Below, one piece after another: positions 37,440 through 45,637 of a stretch of DNA of 64,000 nt. Within the stretch, counting starts at the first letter, position 1, and every line of letters starts with the position of its first letter. This DNA comes from Devosia pacifica (lineage in GTDB: Bacteria; Pseudomonadota; Alphaproteobacteria; Rhizobiales; Devosiaceae): contig NZ_BMZE01000001.1 in the NCBI RefSeq assembly GCF_014652635.1, positions 363,293-427,292 on the forward strand, in the 5' to 3' direction. A model generated the notes under the pieces. It saw nothing but the letters and a program-made list of their open reading frames with translations, had not been told where the DNA came from and ran no database searches. The translations under genes were made by a program, and so were the position numbers.

Positions 37440-39722
37440 ATGGCCAAAACAAAGACCAAAAACAGCAAGAGCCCGGGCCCCAAACGGTCACGGGTGGTAT
37501 CACCCAGCGAACTTCCGAGCCGCGAGCAGATCCTCGAAGCGCTGGCGAGCGAGCCCGACGTAAAGGGCAAACGCGACCTGGCGAAGGTCTTCGGCCTGAA
37601 GGGTGCGCAGCGCAAGCCGTTCAAGGACATGCTGAAGGAGCTTGAAGGCGAAGGCGTAATTACGCGAACGCGCAAGACGTTACGACGTACAGCCTCATTG
37701 CCCGCAGTTACAGTCCTCGATATTCCCTCGGATGCCGACCCCGATGCGCTTCACGCATTCCCTGCGCAGTGGAATGATGAAGAAGGCGAGCGTCCGCGCG
37801 TGCGGGTTGTACAAGCGTCTTCAGCGCGTGTCGCTCCCGGTCCCGGTGACCGCATCCTGGCGCGCATAGATGCGGGCGAAGATATAGTCCCCGACTATTC
37901 AGCGCGCCCGATGAAGATCCTCGACAAGCCGCGCAGGGCCCATATCGGCATTGTTCGGGTCGAGGACGAGGATGCCCGGCTGGTACCGGTCGACCGCAAG
38001 CAGAAGGAAATGCGTATTCCACGCGGCGATCTCGGCGAGGCCAAGGACGGCGATCTGGTAGAGGTCGAAGTGCGCCACTCAGGTCGGATGATGATCCCAC
38101 GTGCCCGGGTCATCAACGTCATCGGCAATCCGGCCTCCGAAGGCGCGGTCAGCCTGATCGCTATCCATAACCTTGAAATTCCCTACCGGTTTCCCGAATC
38201 CGTGCTGCGAGAGGCAGAGGACGCCAAGCCGAAAACGGTTCGAGGCCGGGAGGACTGGCGCGAAATTCCTCTGGTTACCATCGACCCCGCAGATGCCAAG
38301 GACCACGACGACGCGGTTCATGCCGAACCCGATCCTGATCCGAACAACAAGGGCGGGTATATAGTCCGTGTCGCCATTGCTGACGTCGCAGCCTATGTGC
38401 GGCCAGGAAGTGCCTTGGACCGCGAAGCGTATCTGCGCGGCAATTCCGTGTATTTCCCGGATCGGGTTGTCCCGATGCTTCCCGAGCGTATCTCCAACGA
38501 TCTTTGCTCTCTGCGCGAAGGCGAGCCGCGGGCTGCAATGGCAGTGCGCATGGTATTTGGCTCTGATGGGAAAAAACGCAGCCATACGTTTCACCGTGTT
38601 CTGATGCGCTCGGCGGCGAAGCTCAGCTATGAGCAAGCGCAGGCAGCAATCGACGGTAAGCCTGATGATGCAGCAGGTCCTTTGCTGGATCCGGTGCTAC
38701 GTCCTCTCTGGCAGGCCTACAAGAACATGTCGAAGGCGCGCGACGACCGCGGACCGCTTGCACTCGACCTGCCGGAACGCAAGATCGTTCTGAACGACAA
38801 AGGCATGGTGGCGGATATTCGTATCCCGGAGCGCCTCGATGCCCATCGTCTTATCGAGGAGATGATGATTGCGGCGAACGTTGCTGCCGCCGAGACGCTG
38901 GAAAAACATCAAACGCCCCTGCTCTACCGCGTGCATGACAGCCCCAGCCGCGAAAAGCTGGCAGCGCTAAGAGAGTTTCTGGCGTCACTCGATATCTCGA
39001 TGGCCAACACAGAAGCGGTGCGGCCGTCCCAGTTCAACACAATTCTCGCTCGCGCCGAAAAAGCCGGCAACGTGCAGCAGGTCAGCGAAATGATTCTGCG
39101 CACACAGGCGCAGGCAGAGTATGCGCCTGAAAACTACGGCCACTTTGGCCTGAATCTCGACCGATATGCCCACTTCACATCGCCGATTCGCCGCTATGCG
39201 GATCTTATCGTCCATCGTGCTCTGATCAGCGCGCTCGATCTGGGCAAGGATGGCTTGAGCGACTCGGAACGCGTTAAGCTGTCTGGAATTGGCCAGCACA
39301 TATCTGCAACAGAGCGGCGCGCCATGATCGCAGAGCGCGAAACGTCGGACCGGCTTCTGGCTCAGTTCCTCGCATCACAGATCGGTGCGCGTTTTACGGG
39401 TCGGATTGCGGGCGTTACGCGGTCGGGGCTATTCGTGAAACTGACCGACACAGGGGCAGATGGATTCATTCCAATCTCCAGCCTCGGCAAGGATTATTTC
39501 CGGCACGTTGAGGAGCAGCAGTCCCTCATCGGAGAGCGCACCGGCGAAAAGTTCGGCATAGGCGATCCGGTAACGGTACGTCTGCTCGAGGCAGCGCCCG
39601 TGGCAGGTGCCCTGAGATTTGAAATGCTATCAGAGGGCCCCCGCGTCAAACCGCCTACTTCTGGCAAGCGCGGAAAACGCACTATGTCGTCCAGCAGGAC
39701 AAAGGGCCGGAAACGGAGATAA
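37440..39722 (+). CDS. rnr: ribonuclease R
   Basis: A 760-residue 3'-5' exoribonuclease of the RNB family. Order: basic N-terminal tail, winged-helix segment (EQILEALASEPDVKGKRDLA), cold-shock domains, the RNB core with metal ligands in TIDPADAKDHDDAVHAE, the HFTSPIRRYADLIVHRAL block, an S1 domain (IGARFTGRIAGVTRSGLFVKL), and a lysine/arginine-rich C-terminal tail. It degrades structured RNA. It is followed at 4 bases by the DUF983 gene. Confidence 0.95.
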   Translation: MAKTKTKNSKSPGPKRSRVVSPSELPSREQILEALASEPDVKGKRDLAKVFGLKGAQRKPFKDMLKELEGEGVITRTRKTLRRTASLPAVTVLDIPSDADPDALHAFPAQWNDEEGERPRVRVVQASSARVAPGPGDRILARIDAGEDIVPDYSARPMKILDKPRRAHIGIVRVEDEDARLVPVDRKQKEMRIPRGDLGEAKDGDLVEVEVRHSGRMMIPRARVINVIGNPASEGAVSLIAIHNLEIPYRFPESVLREAEDAKPKTVRGREDWREIPLVTIDPADAKDHDDAVHAEPDPDPNNKGGYIVRVAIADVAAYVRPGSALDREAYLRGNSVYFPDRVVPMLPERISNDLCSLREGEPRAAMAVRMVFGSDGKKRSHTFHRVLMRSAAKLSYEQAQAAIDGKPDDAAGPLLDPVLRPLWQAYKNMSKARDDRGPLALDLPERKIVLNDKGMVADIRIPERLDAHRLIEEMMIAANVAAAETLEKHQTPLLYRVHDSPSREKLAALREFLASLDISMANTEAVRPSQFNTILARAEKAGNVQQVSEMILRTQAQAEYAPENYGHFGLNLDRYAHFTSPIRRYADLIVHRALISALDLGKDGLSDSERVKLSGIGQHISATERRAMIAERETSDRLLAQFLASQIGARFTGRIAGVTRSGLFVKLTDTGADGFIPISSLGKDYFRHVEEQQSLIGERTGEKFGIGDPVTVRLLEAAPVAGALRFEMLSEGPRVKPPTSGKRGKRTMSSSRTKGRKRR

Positions 39723-39726
39723 TCCG

Positions 39727-40143
39727 ATGAGCGTACGCACAATTACTGGCGAGGAGAGGCCACTGGCCCGATCCATGATACGGGGTGCCGTGTGTAAGTG
39801 CCCCAATTGTGGAGAGGGAAAGCTGTTCCGGTCTTATCTGAAAGTGACCGAAACTTGTTCGGCGTGCGGTGAAGCGTTGCATCACCATCGGGCCGACGAT
39901 CTGCCACCTTACGTCGCGATCTTCATCGTTGGACACCTGCTCGTTGCCATTATCCTGCATATGGAAATGACGTGGCGGATCGACCCACTGACTTACCTGT
40001 ATACGATGCTGCCTTTGGCAATCGTCCTGCCTTTGGCCATGCTTCCGTCAATCAAGGGCAGCATTGTCGGGCTTCAGTGGTCGCTTCGGATGCACGGGTT
40101 CGACCCGAAGCATCGCGATCCCGCTGATCCTGACTATCCCTGA
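39727..40143 (+). CDS. DUF983 domain-containing membrane protein
   Basis: A 138-residue protein with the DUF983 pattern: CPNCGEGKLFRSYL and TCSACGEAL (two CxxC pairs, probably zinc-binding), then two membrane helices (YVAIFIVGHLLVAIILHMEM, MLPLAIVLPLAMLP). Function unknown; it is found next to rnr in many alphaproteobacteria. It starts 4 bases after the rnr stop, clearly in the same transcript. Confidence 0.9.
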   Translation: MSVRTITGEERPLARSMIRGAVCKCPNCGEGKLFRSYLKVTETCSACGEALHHHRADDLPPYVAIFIVGHLLVAIILHMEMTWRIDPLTYLYTMLPLAIVLPLAMLPSIKGSIVGLQWSLRMHGFDPKHRDPADPDYP

Positions 40144-40154
40144 GTGAAACCGAG

Positions 40155-40212
40155 TTGACAATCGCCCGCAAATCCGTAGGTTGCGCGCCAAACACGGGCG
40201 CTCTTTAGCGCC
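40155..40212 (+). promoter_or_regulatory. probable rpmG promoter and leader hairpin
   Basis: TTGACA at 40155-40160 and TAGGTT at 40177-40182, spaced by 16 bases, form a plausible sigma-70 promoter ahead of rpmG. The leader then holds a hairpin GGCGCT-cttt-AGCGCC (40197-40212). The -35 box is perfect and the -10 box weak. The hairpin could be a site for autoregulation or mere structure. Confidence 0.4.
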
Positions 40213-40266
40213 AAACCCCGGAGCGTTGCGCCCTGCAGCGCTCTGTGCTGTTTAGAGGACACCGAA

Positions 40267-40434
40267 ATGGCCAAAGCCAATACCGTCAAGATCAAGCTCG
40301 TGTCGACGGCAGATACCGGCTTCTACTACGTCACCAAGAAGAACGCGCGCACGCAGACGGACAAGCTGTCCTTCCGCAAGTACGATCCGGTGGCCCGCAA
40401 GCACGTTGAATTCAAGGAAGCGAAGATCAAATAG
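40267..40434 (+). CDS. rpmG: 50S ribosomal protein L33
   Basis: A 55-residue basic protein: [19 protein letters not shown] at the start, then [10 protein letters not shown] and [18 protein letters not shown], a full match to L33. This version has no CxxC pairs, so it is the zinc-free form usual in proteobacteria. It has its own likely promoter and is followed at once by a strong terminator, so it is probably monocistronic. Confidence 0.96.
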   Translation: MAKANTVKIKLVSTADTGFYYVTKKNARTQTDKLSFRKYDPVARKHVEFKEAKIK

Positions 40435-40458
40435 ATCTTCTTTCTAGCTGGATACAAA

Positions 40459-40495
40459 GAAGCCCCGCGATATTGTCGCGGGGCTTCTTCTTTTT
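40459..40495 (+). terminator. rho-independent terminator after rpmG
   Basis: A perfect 12-base-pair stem, GAAGCCCCGCGA / TCGCGGGGCTTC, with loop TATTG, runs directly into TTCTTTTT. It lies 24 bases after the rpmG stop. Confidence 0.93.
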
Positions 40496-40502
40496 GGAAA
40501 AG

Positions 40503-40643
40503 GAGTGGCTGGCCCGAGATACGGATATCGAAGAGGCCACTCTGAACCGCATCTGGGCCAGCCCCCTACGGCCTCAGGAGTTGCGGCGGACCTGAGGAGA
40601 GCCGTAGGGATCGATGCAAGGTCAGAACGTTTTTCCTTGCGTC
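40503..40643. other. gene-free stretch with a cluster of strong hairpins
   Basis: No reading frame is convincing between rpmG (40434) and pleD (40785). The stretch holds: GGCTGGCCC / GGGCCAGCC (40507-40515 with 40555-40563); a competing GAGTGGC / GCCACTC (40503-40509 with 40536-40542); a long hairpin CCCTACGGC+CTCAGG / CCTGAG+GCCGTAGGG (40564-40609, 15 pairs, one 4-base bulge); and GATGCAAGG / CCTTGCGTC (40613-40621 with 40635-40643, one G-U pair). It may be a small structured RNA or an intergenic palindromic repeat unit. Strand unknown. Confidence 0.5.
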
Positions 40644-40710
40644 TTGAAAAGACACTATCGCCTGACGCGGAATAAGCAAGAAAACACCGGCGTTTGTCAG
40701 AAGAAACGCA

Positions 40711-40756
40711 TAGTTAACTATAATGAATAACCCTAACGTGTCGAATACTAAGTATT
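40711..40756. other. AT-rich palindromes between hairpin cluster and pleD
   Basis: TAGTTAACTA (40711-40720) is a perfect palindrome, followed by AATACT-A-AGTATT (40744-40756). TATAAT occurs at 40719-40724 on the plus strand with TTGTCA 19 bases upstream, a weak promoter that would run antisense to pleD. The base composition differs clearly from the surroundings. Confidence 0.3.
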
Positions 40757-40784
40757 AGGCGCGTTATACTCTGAACGACCTAGC

Positions 40785-42155
40785 TCAGGCAGCGTCAAAG
40801 ACGACCCGGTTTCGCCCTTCCCGCTTCGCACGGTAGAGCGCAATATCAGCGCGCTTGAGAAGAGCCTCCGGCGTATCGTCACGGCTTTCATGGAGAGAGA
40901 CCCCCACGGAGACGGTCTGTTTCAGAGGCGGCACCGTCCCGGCCTCAAACGCCGCTTCGGCGACAGCCGCGCGGACCCGCTCGGCGACAATCTCGGCCTG
41001 CTGATAATCGGTATCAGGCATCAAGACTACAAACTCTTCCCCGCCGAAGCGACAAGCAAGGTCGACACCGCGAATGTTGCGACGCAACCGGTCCGCGAAC
41101 TCTTTCAGGACCAAATCTCCGACATCGTGCCCATAGCTGTCATTGACGTGCTTGAAATGGTCGATATCGAGCATCATCAGCACCAATTCGCGGTCCTGGC
41201 TCTGAGCCTTGGACAGCATCGCTGAAAGATGCCGGTCGAAGTACCGCCGGTTATAAAGGCCAGTCAGTTCGTCGGTGACGGCAAGCGCCATGGTGTTGGT
41301 AACGCTGTCGCGCAGTTCAGTCGCATAACGATAACGGCGAATCTGGGTGCGCACACGGGCAGCAAGCTCGTTTCGCTCAACCGGCCTCAGAATGAAGTCA
41401 TTGATTCCCAGGTCAAGCGCACGCACCACCTTGGCGCGGTCGCCTTCATCTGAGATCAGAATGATCGGTAGATTGCGCGCGTGGTCGAGCGTACGAATCT
41501 GCGATGCGACACGAAGCGGATCGAACCCCTCGAGTGCCATCGACACCAGGGCCAGATCATAGCGGCCACCAGTGACCTGAAACACCGCATCCGCGGGCTG
41601 CGTCAGTACGTCGACAGTGTGGTGGTCAGCAAGATATGAGCGAATGCGCGCAGCGTGGCGCTCATCGCTGTCCACGACGAGGATAGACCCGCCCTCGCCG
41701 CTGATCCGATCCATTGCACGCGCTGCGTCTTCAATCGCAATCTGCTGGCCAGTAAAGGCACGCGCCCGGAGCTCGTCAGTCAACGACTTCAGCCGAGCGA
41801 GACTCTTTACACGCGCCATCAGCTGCATGTCATCGACAGGCTTGGTGAGGAAATCATCCGCGCCGACCGTCAGGCCCTTCACCCTGTCCGAAGGCTGATC
41901 GAGAGCCGTGATCATCAGGACCGGAAGATGTTGTGTCGCAGGATCTGCCTTCAAGCGACGGCAGACCTCGAACCCGTCCATCTCTGGCATCATGACATCG
42001 AGCAAGACGATATCGACATCGCCGCGCGCGCAAATTTCAAGCGCCTCGGCGCCAGATCCGGCCGTAACAACCTCAAAATACTCAGCCGTCAGACGCGCCT
42101 GCAGCAGCCGGACATTGGTCGGGATGTCATCTACGATCAATACCCGCGCTGTCAC
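40785..42155 (-). CDS. pleD: PleD-type diguanylate cyclase response regulator
   Basis: A 456-residue protein with REC, REC-like and GGDEF domains. The first receiver has phospho-acceptor D53 in IVLLDVMMPEMDG; the second lacks it (serine in LALVSMAL), as in PleD where it is a dimer adaptor. The active site is GGEEF at 371-375, and the product-inhibition site RxxD (R362-D365) is intact, so c-di-GMP feedback should work. In Caulobacter PleD controls the swarmer-to-stalked switch. The start is GTG 42155 (MTARVLIVDD). It lies downstream of divK on the same strand. Confidence 0.95.
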   Translation of the reverse strand: MTARVLIVDDIPTNVRLLQARLTAEYFEVVTAGSGAEALEICARGDVDIVLLDVMMPEMDGFEVCRRLKADPATQHLPVLMITALDQPSDRVKGLTVGADDFLTKPVDDMQLMARVKSLARLKSLTDELRARAFTGQQIAIEDAARAMDRISGEGGSILVVDSDERHAARIRSYLADHHTVDVLTQPADAVFQVTGGRYDLALVSMALEGFDPLRVASQIRTLDHARNLPIILISDEGDRAKVVRALDLGINDFILRPVERNELAARVRTQIRRYRYATELRDSVTNTMALAVTDELTGLYNRRYFDRHLSAMLSKAQSQDRELVLMMLDIDHFKHVNDSYGHDVGDLVLKEFADRLRRNIRGVDLACRFGGEEFVVLMPDTDYQQAEIVAERVRAAVAEAAFEAGTVPPLKQTVSVGVSLHESRDDTPEALLKRADIALYRAKREGRNRVVFDAA

Positions 42156-42217
42156 GAAGTGCCACTCCCACACCTGCCATCAATCACCTCGAGGCAGCTA
42201 GGAGCACGTTGTCGCTA

Positions 42218-42235
42218 AGAACGTTATTACGTTCT
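42218..42235. other. inverted repeat between divK and pleD
   Basis: AGAACGT-TATT-ACGTTCT, perfect 7-base arms, in the 133-base gap between the divK stop and pleD start. No T-run follows on either strand. It could be a regulator site or an mRNA hairpin setting pleD level relative to divK. Confidence 0.4.
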
Positions 42236-42288
42236 CGACAGCGCCGGCCGTTCATCAGCTTGATGTGGCAGCGGGCCCCTTCCGCCGT

Positions 42289-42660
42289 TCAGGCAGGTCC
42301 AATGTACCGGGCAATGGTTTCCAAAAAGTTCGGCACGGAGATTGGCTTGGAGATATAGCCTTCGCACCCGCCCTGGAGAATTCGCTCTTCGTCGCCCTTC
42401 ATTGCGAATGCGGTGACGGCGATAACCGGGATTGGTGCGAGTTCCTCGTCGTCCTTCAGCCATTTGGTGACGACCAGCCCCGAAACCTCTGGAAGCTGGA
42501 TATCCATGAGAATCAGGTCGGGATGATGGGCACGCGCGAGATCGAGCGCTTCCATGCCGTTGCGCGTTTGAATAACCGCATACCCACGCGATTCCAGGAG
42601 ATCGTTGAAGAGCTTCATGTTGAGCTCGTTGTCTTCGACGATCATGATTGTCTTTGGCAT
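42289..42660 (-). CDS. divK: single-domain response regulator DivK
   Basis: A 123-residue stand-alone receiver. [22 protein letters not shown] at the N terminus and D53 in [13 protein letters not shown], with lysine in GYISKPI, match DivK closely. In alphaproteobacteria DivK signals through DivJ/PleC and DivL to the CtrA cell-cycle pathway. It has no output domain. Start at 42660 with GAGG upstream. The divK-pleD order is the same as in Caulobacter and rhizobia. Confidence 0.95.
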   Translation of the reverse strand: MPKTIMIVEDNELNMKLFNDLLESRGYAVIQTRNGMEALDLARAHHPDLILMDIQLPEVSGLVVTKWLKDDEELAPIPVIAVTAFAMKGDEERILQGGCEGYISKPISVPNFLETIARYIGPA

Positions 42661-42717
42661 GCAACCTCGCTTGCCACTTCGTGGCGACCCTTCGTTTTGC
42701 CGCAGCAATCCGCTAAC

Positions 42718-43032
42718 ATGTCATCTCTTACGAAACACGAAACACTTCGAGCCGTGACCGTGAACGATTCCACCCGCTCCAACGTAGACGCGCTCGCTGC
42801 GCAATGTCTCGGCTACCTTGCCGAACATCCCGATGAGCTCGCCGAGTTCATGGTGCAAACGGGGTATTCTCCAGACCAGTTGCGCAGCGCAGTGGGATCG
42901 CAGGACCTCAATGCCGGCTTGCTGGACTATTTTGCAGGACGTGAAGCGATTCTGCTCGCTTTTTGCGCGAATTCCGGAGTGAGCCCGGAAACATTCACGC
43001 GCGTCTGGCAGCAGCAGAACCCTCATGACTGA
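42718..43032 (+). CDS. DUF3572 domain-containing protein
   Basis: A 104-residue helical protein: [49 protein letters not shown] and [12 protein letters not shown] make up the DUF3572 repeat-like fold. Function unknown; in alphaproteobacteria it usually lies between divK and dinB, as here. The start may be the ATG at 42718 or a GTG about a dozen codons on. Its stop is 3 bases before dinB, so the two are cotranscribed. Confidence 0.88.
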   Translation: MSSLTKHETLRAVTVNDSTRSNVDALAAQCLGYLAEHPDELAEFMVQTGYSPDQLRSAVGSQDLNAGLLDYFAGREAILLAFCANSGVSPETFTRVWQQQNPHD

Positions 43033-43035
43033 GCC

Positions 43036-44346
43036 ATGGATGGACAGCACTTCCTTTGCCGCGACTGTATAGCCCATGGCCCGGCGGCCAACGGCCGCGA
43101 GAGATGCCCGAATTGTGGTTCGCCCCGGCTGCTGCTGCACCGTGAGCTTTTCGATCTCAGCGTGGCACACATGGATTGCGATGCCTTTTATGCATCAGTG
43201 GAAAAGCGGGACGATCCGTCACTGCTCGATAAGCCGCTGATCATCGGCGGTGGACAGAGGGGCGTCGTCAGCACCTGCTGCTACATCGCGCGGCAGAGCG
43301 GCGTGCGCTCTGCCATGCCGATGTTCAGGGCCCGCAAGCTGTGCCCTGATGCCATCATCATCAAACCAGACATGAAGAAGTATGTTGCGGTCAGCCGGCA
43401 GATCCGCGCGATGATGAATGGCCTGACGCCACTCGTCGAGCCGCTGTCGATCGATGAGGCCTTCATCGACATGTCGGGCACGCAGCGCCTGCACAAGGCG
43501 CCACCAGCTGTCGTTCTGGCGAGGTTCGCACAGCGTGTCGAACAGGAGATTGGTGTCACCGTCTCGGTCGGTCTGAGCCACAACAAATTTCTGGCCAAGC
43601 TGGCCTCCGAGCTGGACAAGCCGCGAGGGTTCGCACTCATTGGCGTCGAAGAGACCGAGCGTCTCTTGGCCGAGAAGCCGATTTCGGTGATCTATGGCGT
43701 CGGTCAGGTGTTCAACGAGAAGCTGCGGCGCGATGGGCTTTTCACCATCGGCCAGCTGCAGCAGTTGCCCGCGGAAACCCTGATACGACGGTACGGCGAG
43801 ACAGGAGCTCGCCTGGCACGGCTTGCGCGTGGGCAGGACAGCCGTACGATCACACCCGATCACGACATGAAGTCAGTGTCATCGGAAACGACTTTCAACA
43901 AGGATATCAGTGACTTCAACGAGCTGTCTGGAAAACTTCTTGCGCTTTCCGAGCGGCTATCTGAGCGCCTGAAGGATAAGGGCATCGTTGGAGGCACTGT
44001 TACCCTCAAACTCAAGACGGCCGGTTTCAAGACGCGAACCCGAGCGCGCCACCTGATGATGCCCACACAACTCTCTAGCGTCCTGTACGAGAACGGATCG
44101 GACTTGCTGGCGCGTGAAATAGATGGCACAGCCTTTAGGCTGATCGGCATCGGAGTATCTGCGATAACCGAGGCGACAGGAGAAGATCCTGTCGATCTTC
44201 TGGAGCCCGCTGTGGCGCGCCGCGCTGCAGCCGAGCGGGCAATGGACCGGGTTCGCTCTCGCTTCGGCCGTGAGGCGGTGGTGCGAGGCAAACTCTATCG
44301 GCCTTCGCCGGCCAGCGACATACAACCGGAAGGGGAAGACCAATGA
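43036..44346 (+). CDS. dinB: DNA polymerase IV with N-terminal zinc ribbon
   Basis: A 436-residue Y-family translesion polymerase. Catalytic carboxylates: D47 in AHMDCDAFYASVE and D140-E141 in LSIDEAFIDM. The little-finger domain follows (TVTLKLKTAGFKTRTRAR). Before the polymerase core is a 40-residue extension with CRDC at 8-11 and CPNC at 24-27, a probable zinc ribbon seen in alphaproteobacterial DinB but absent from E. coli. It overlaps ridA by 4 bases. No LexA box was identified ahead of the operon. Confidence 0.94.
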   Translation: MDGQHFLCRDCIAHGPAANGRERCPNCGSPRLLLHRELFDLSVAHMDCDAFYASVEKRDDPSLLDKPLIIGGGQRGVVSTCCYIARQSGVRSAMPMFRARKLCPDAIIIKPDMKKYVAVSRQIRAMMNGLTPLVEPLSIDEAFIDMSGTQRLHKAPPAVVLARFAQRVEQEIGVTVSVGLSHNKFLAKLASELDKPRGFALIGVEETERLLAEKPISVIYGVGQVFNEKLRRDGLFTIGQLQQLPAETLIRRYGETGARLARLARGQDSRTITPDHDMKSVSSETTFNKDISDFNELSGKLLALSERLSERLKDKGIVGGTVTLKLKTAGFKTRTRARHLMMPTQLSSVLYENGSDLLAREIDGTAFRLIGIGVSAITEATGEDPVDLLEPAVARRAAAERAMDRVRSRFGREAVVRGKLYRPSPASDIQPEGEDQ

Positions 44347-44807
44347 GCGACCCGCTGCAGAAACTCCGCGATTACGGATATGAACTCCCCTCACCCAACC
44401 CACCAGTCGCCAGCTACGTGCCCGTCGTGCGTACTGGTAATCTGCTCTATATCTCGGGCCAGATTTCTACCAACGAGTATGGTGTCATCGAGGGGCGTTT
44501 GGGAGACACGATGAACGTGGTTCAGGGGAGTACCGCTGCCGAGCACGCAGTTCTATCGGTACTGGCACAAATCGTTCACACGGCGGGTGTACCTCTCGAC
44601 CAGATCCGGCGTTTCGTGAAATTGACCGTGCTGGTTGCTGCTGCGCCTGATTTTACAGAGCATCATCTCGTCGCAAATGGTGCATCTAACCTGCTCGCGG
44701 AGGTCCTGGGCGAGAAAGGCAAGCATGCTCGCGCCGCCTTTGGGACGACAGGGCTGCCGATGGGCGCAGCCGTGGAGATCGAGGCTGTTGTAGAGATCGA
44801 CGCCTAG
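44343..44807 (+). CDS. RidA family protein
   Basis: A 154-residue YjgF/RidA-fold protein of the longer subgroup. NLLYISGQIS, STAAEHAVLSVLAQI, VKLTVLVAAAPDF and ARAAFGTTGLPMGAAVEIEAVVEID are the usual blocks; the arginine of the imine-binding site is present in ARAAFG. Members of the RidA family deaminate reactive enamine/imine intermediates, but this subgroup is less studied. Overlap with dinB (ATGA) shows coupling, with no obvious functional reason. Confidence 0.9.
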   Translation: MSDPLQKLRDYGYELPSPNPPVASYVPVVRTGNLLYISGQISTNEYGVIEGRLGDTMNVVQGSTAAEHAVLSVLAQIVHTAGVPLDQIRRFVKLTVLVAAAPDFTEHHLVANGASNLLAEVLGEKGKHARAAFGTTGLPMGAAVEIEAVVEIDA

Positions 44808-44814
44808 CCTGGCG

Positions 44815-45591
44815 GTGAGCAATACATTGGAATCAGTTATGAACTTGACGTTCGATCGCCCTGTCGCACATCGCGGTCTGCATGATCGTACGGCCGGCAT
44901 TATCGAGAATAGCGCCGCCGCCTTTCGCGCAGCCATTGAGGCAGGGTTCGCGATCGAGTGCGACTTGCAACTGACAGCGGACGGCAGGCCGATCGTTTTT
45001 CATGACGACGATCGCGAGCGTCTCACAGGCCGCACCGGAGCTGTCGCTGATACCAGTTTCGAGGAGATGTCGAGCATCCCTCTACTGGATAGCGCCGCGG
45101 GTGACTGTCCAATGCAGTTTGCTGACTTTCTGGCATTGGTCGATGGCCGCGCACTGCTGCAGGTCGAGCTGAAGCATCAGCGCGACGAAGAAGGCACTGA
45201 TCGTCTTGCCAGGGCTGCGGCCGAATGTCTTGCCGATTATACCGGCCCTGTGACCGTCGAATCATTCGACCCACGGCTGCTGGTACTGGTCCGGAAGCAC
45301 GGTTTTTCCGGCCCGCTCGGTATCATCACCTATGACTACGATCCAGAGGGCCACCACTCGACCCTCGGCGAAGAGCAGCGTTTCATCCTGAAGAATCTCC
45401 TGCACTGGCACGAGACCCGGTTCGATTTCATCTCTTGCGCCAAGAACGCACTGGACCTTCCGGCAATCCGCTTCTGGCGGGAGCTCGGGGTGCCCGTTAC
45501 CGCCTGGACGATCAAGTCGCAAGCAGAAGCCGATGCAGTGGCCTCCGCTTGCGATCAAATTGTATTTGAAGGGTTCGACCCCAGGGACTGA
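44815..45591 (+). CDS. glycerophosphodiester phosphodiesterase
   Basis: A 258-residue GDPD-family TIM barrel. PVAHRGLHD gives the first catalytic histidine and arginine, IENSAAAF and IECDLQLTADGRPIVFHDD supply the Glu/Asp metal ligands and second histidine, and VELKHQ a lysine near the site. It hydrolyses glycerophosphodiesters to glycerol 3-phosphate and alcohol. No signal peptide, so cytoplasmic. The start is GTG 44815 or the ATG eight codons later with GGAA upstream. It lies 7 bases after ridA. Confidence 0.9.
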   Translation: MSNTLESVMNLTFDRPVAHRGLHDRTAGIIENSAAAFRAAIEAGFAIECDLQLTADGRPIVFHDDDRERLTGRTGAVADTSFEEMSSIPLLDSAAGDCPMQFADFLALVDGRALLQVELKHQRDEEGTDRLARAAAECLADYTGPVTVESFDPRLLVLVRKHGFSGPLGIITYDYDPEGHHSTLGEEQRFILKNLLHWHETRFDFISCAKNALDLPAIRFWRELGVPVTAWTIKSQAEADAVASACDQIVFEGFDPRD

Positions 45592-45637
45592 CATCGGGTA
45601 GCATGGGGAAGCTACTGCTTCTTCCAAAAAGGCCAGC

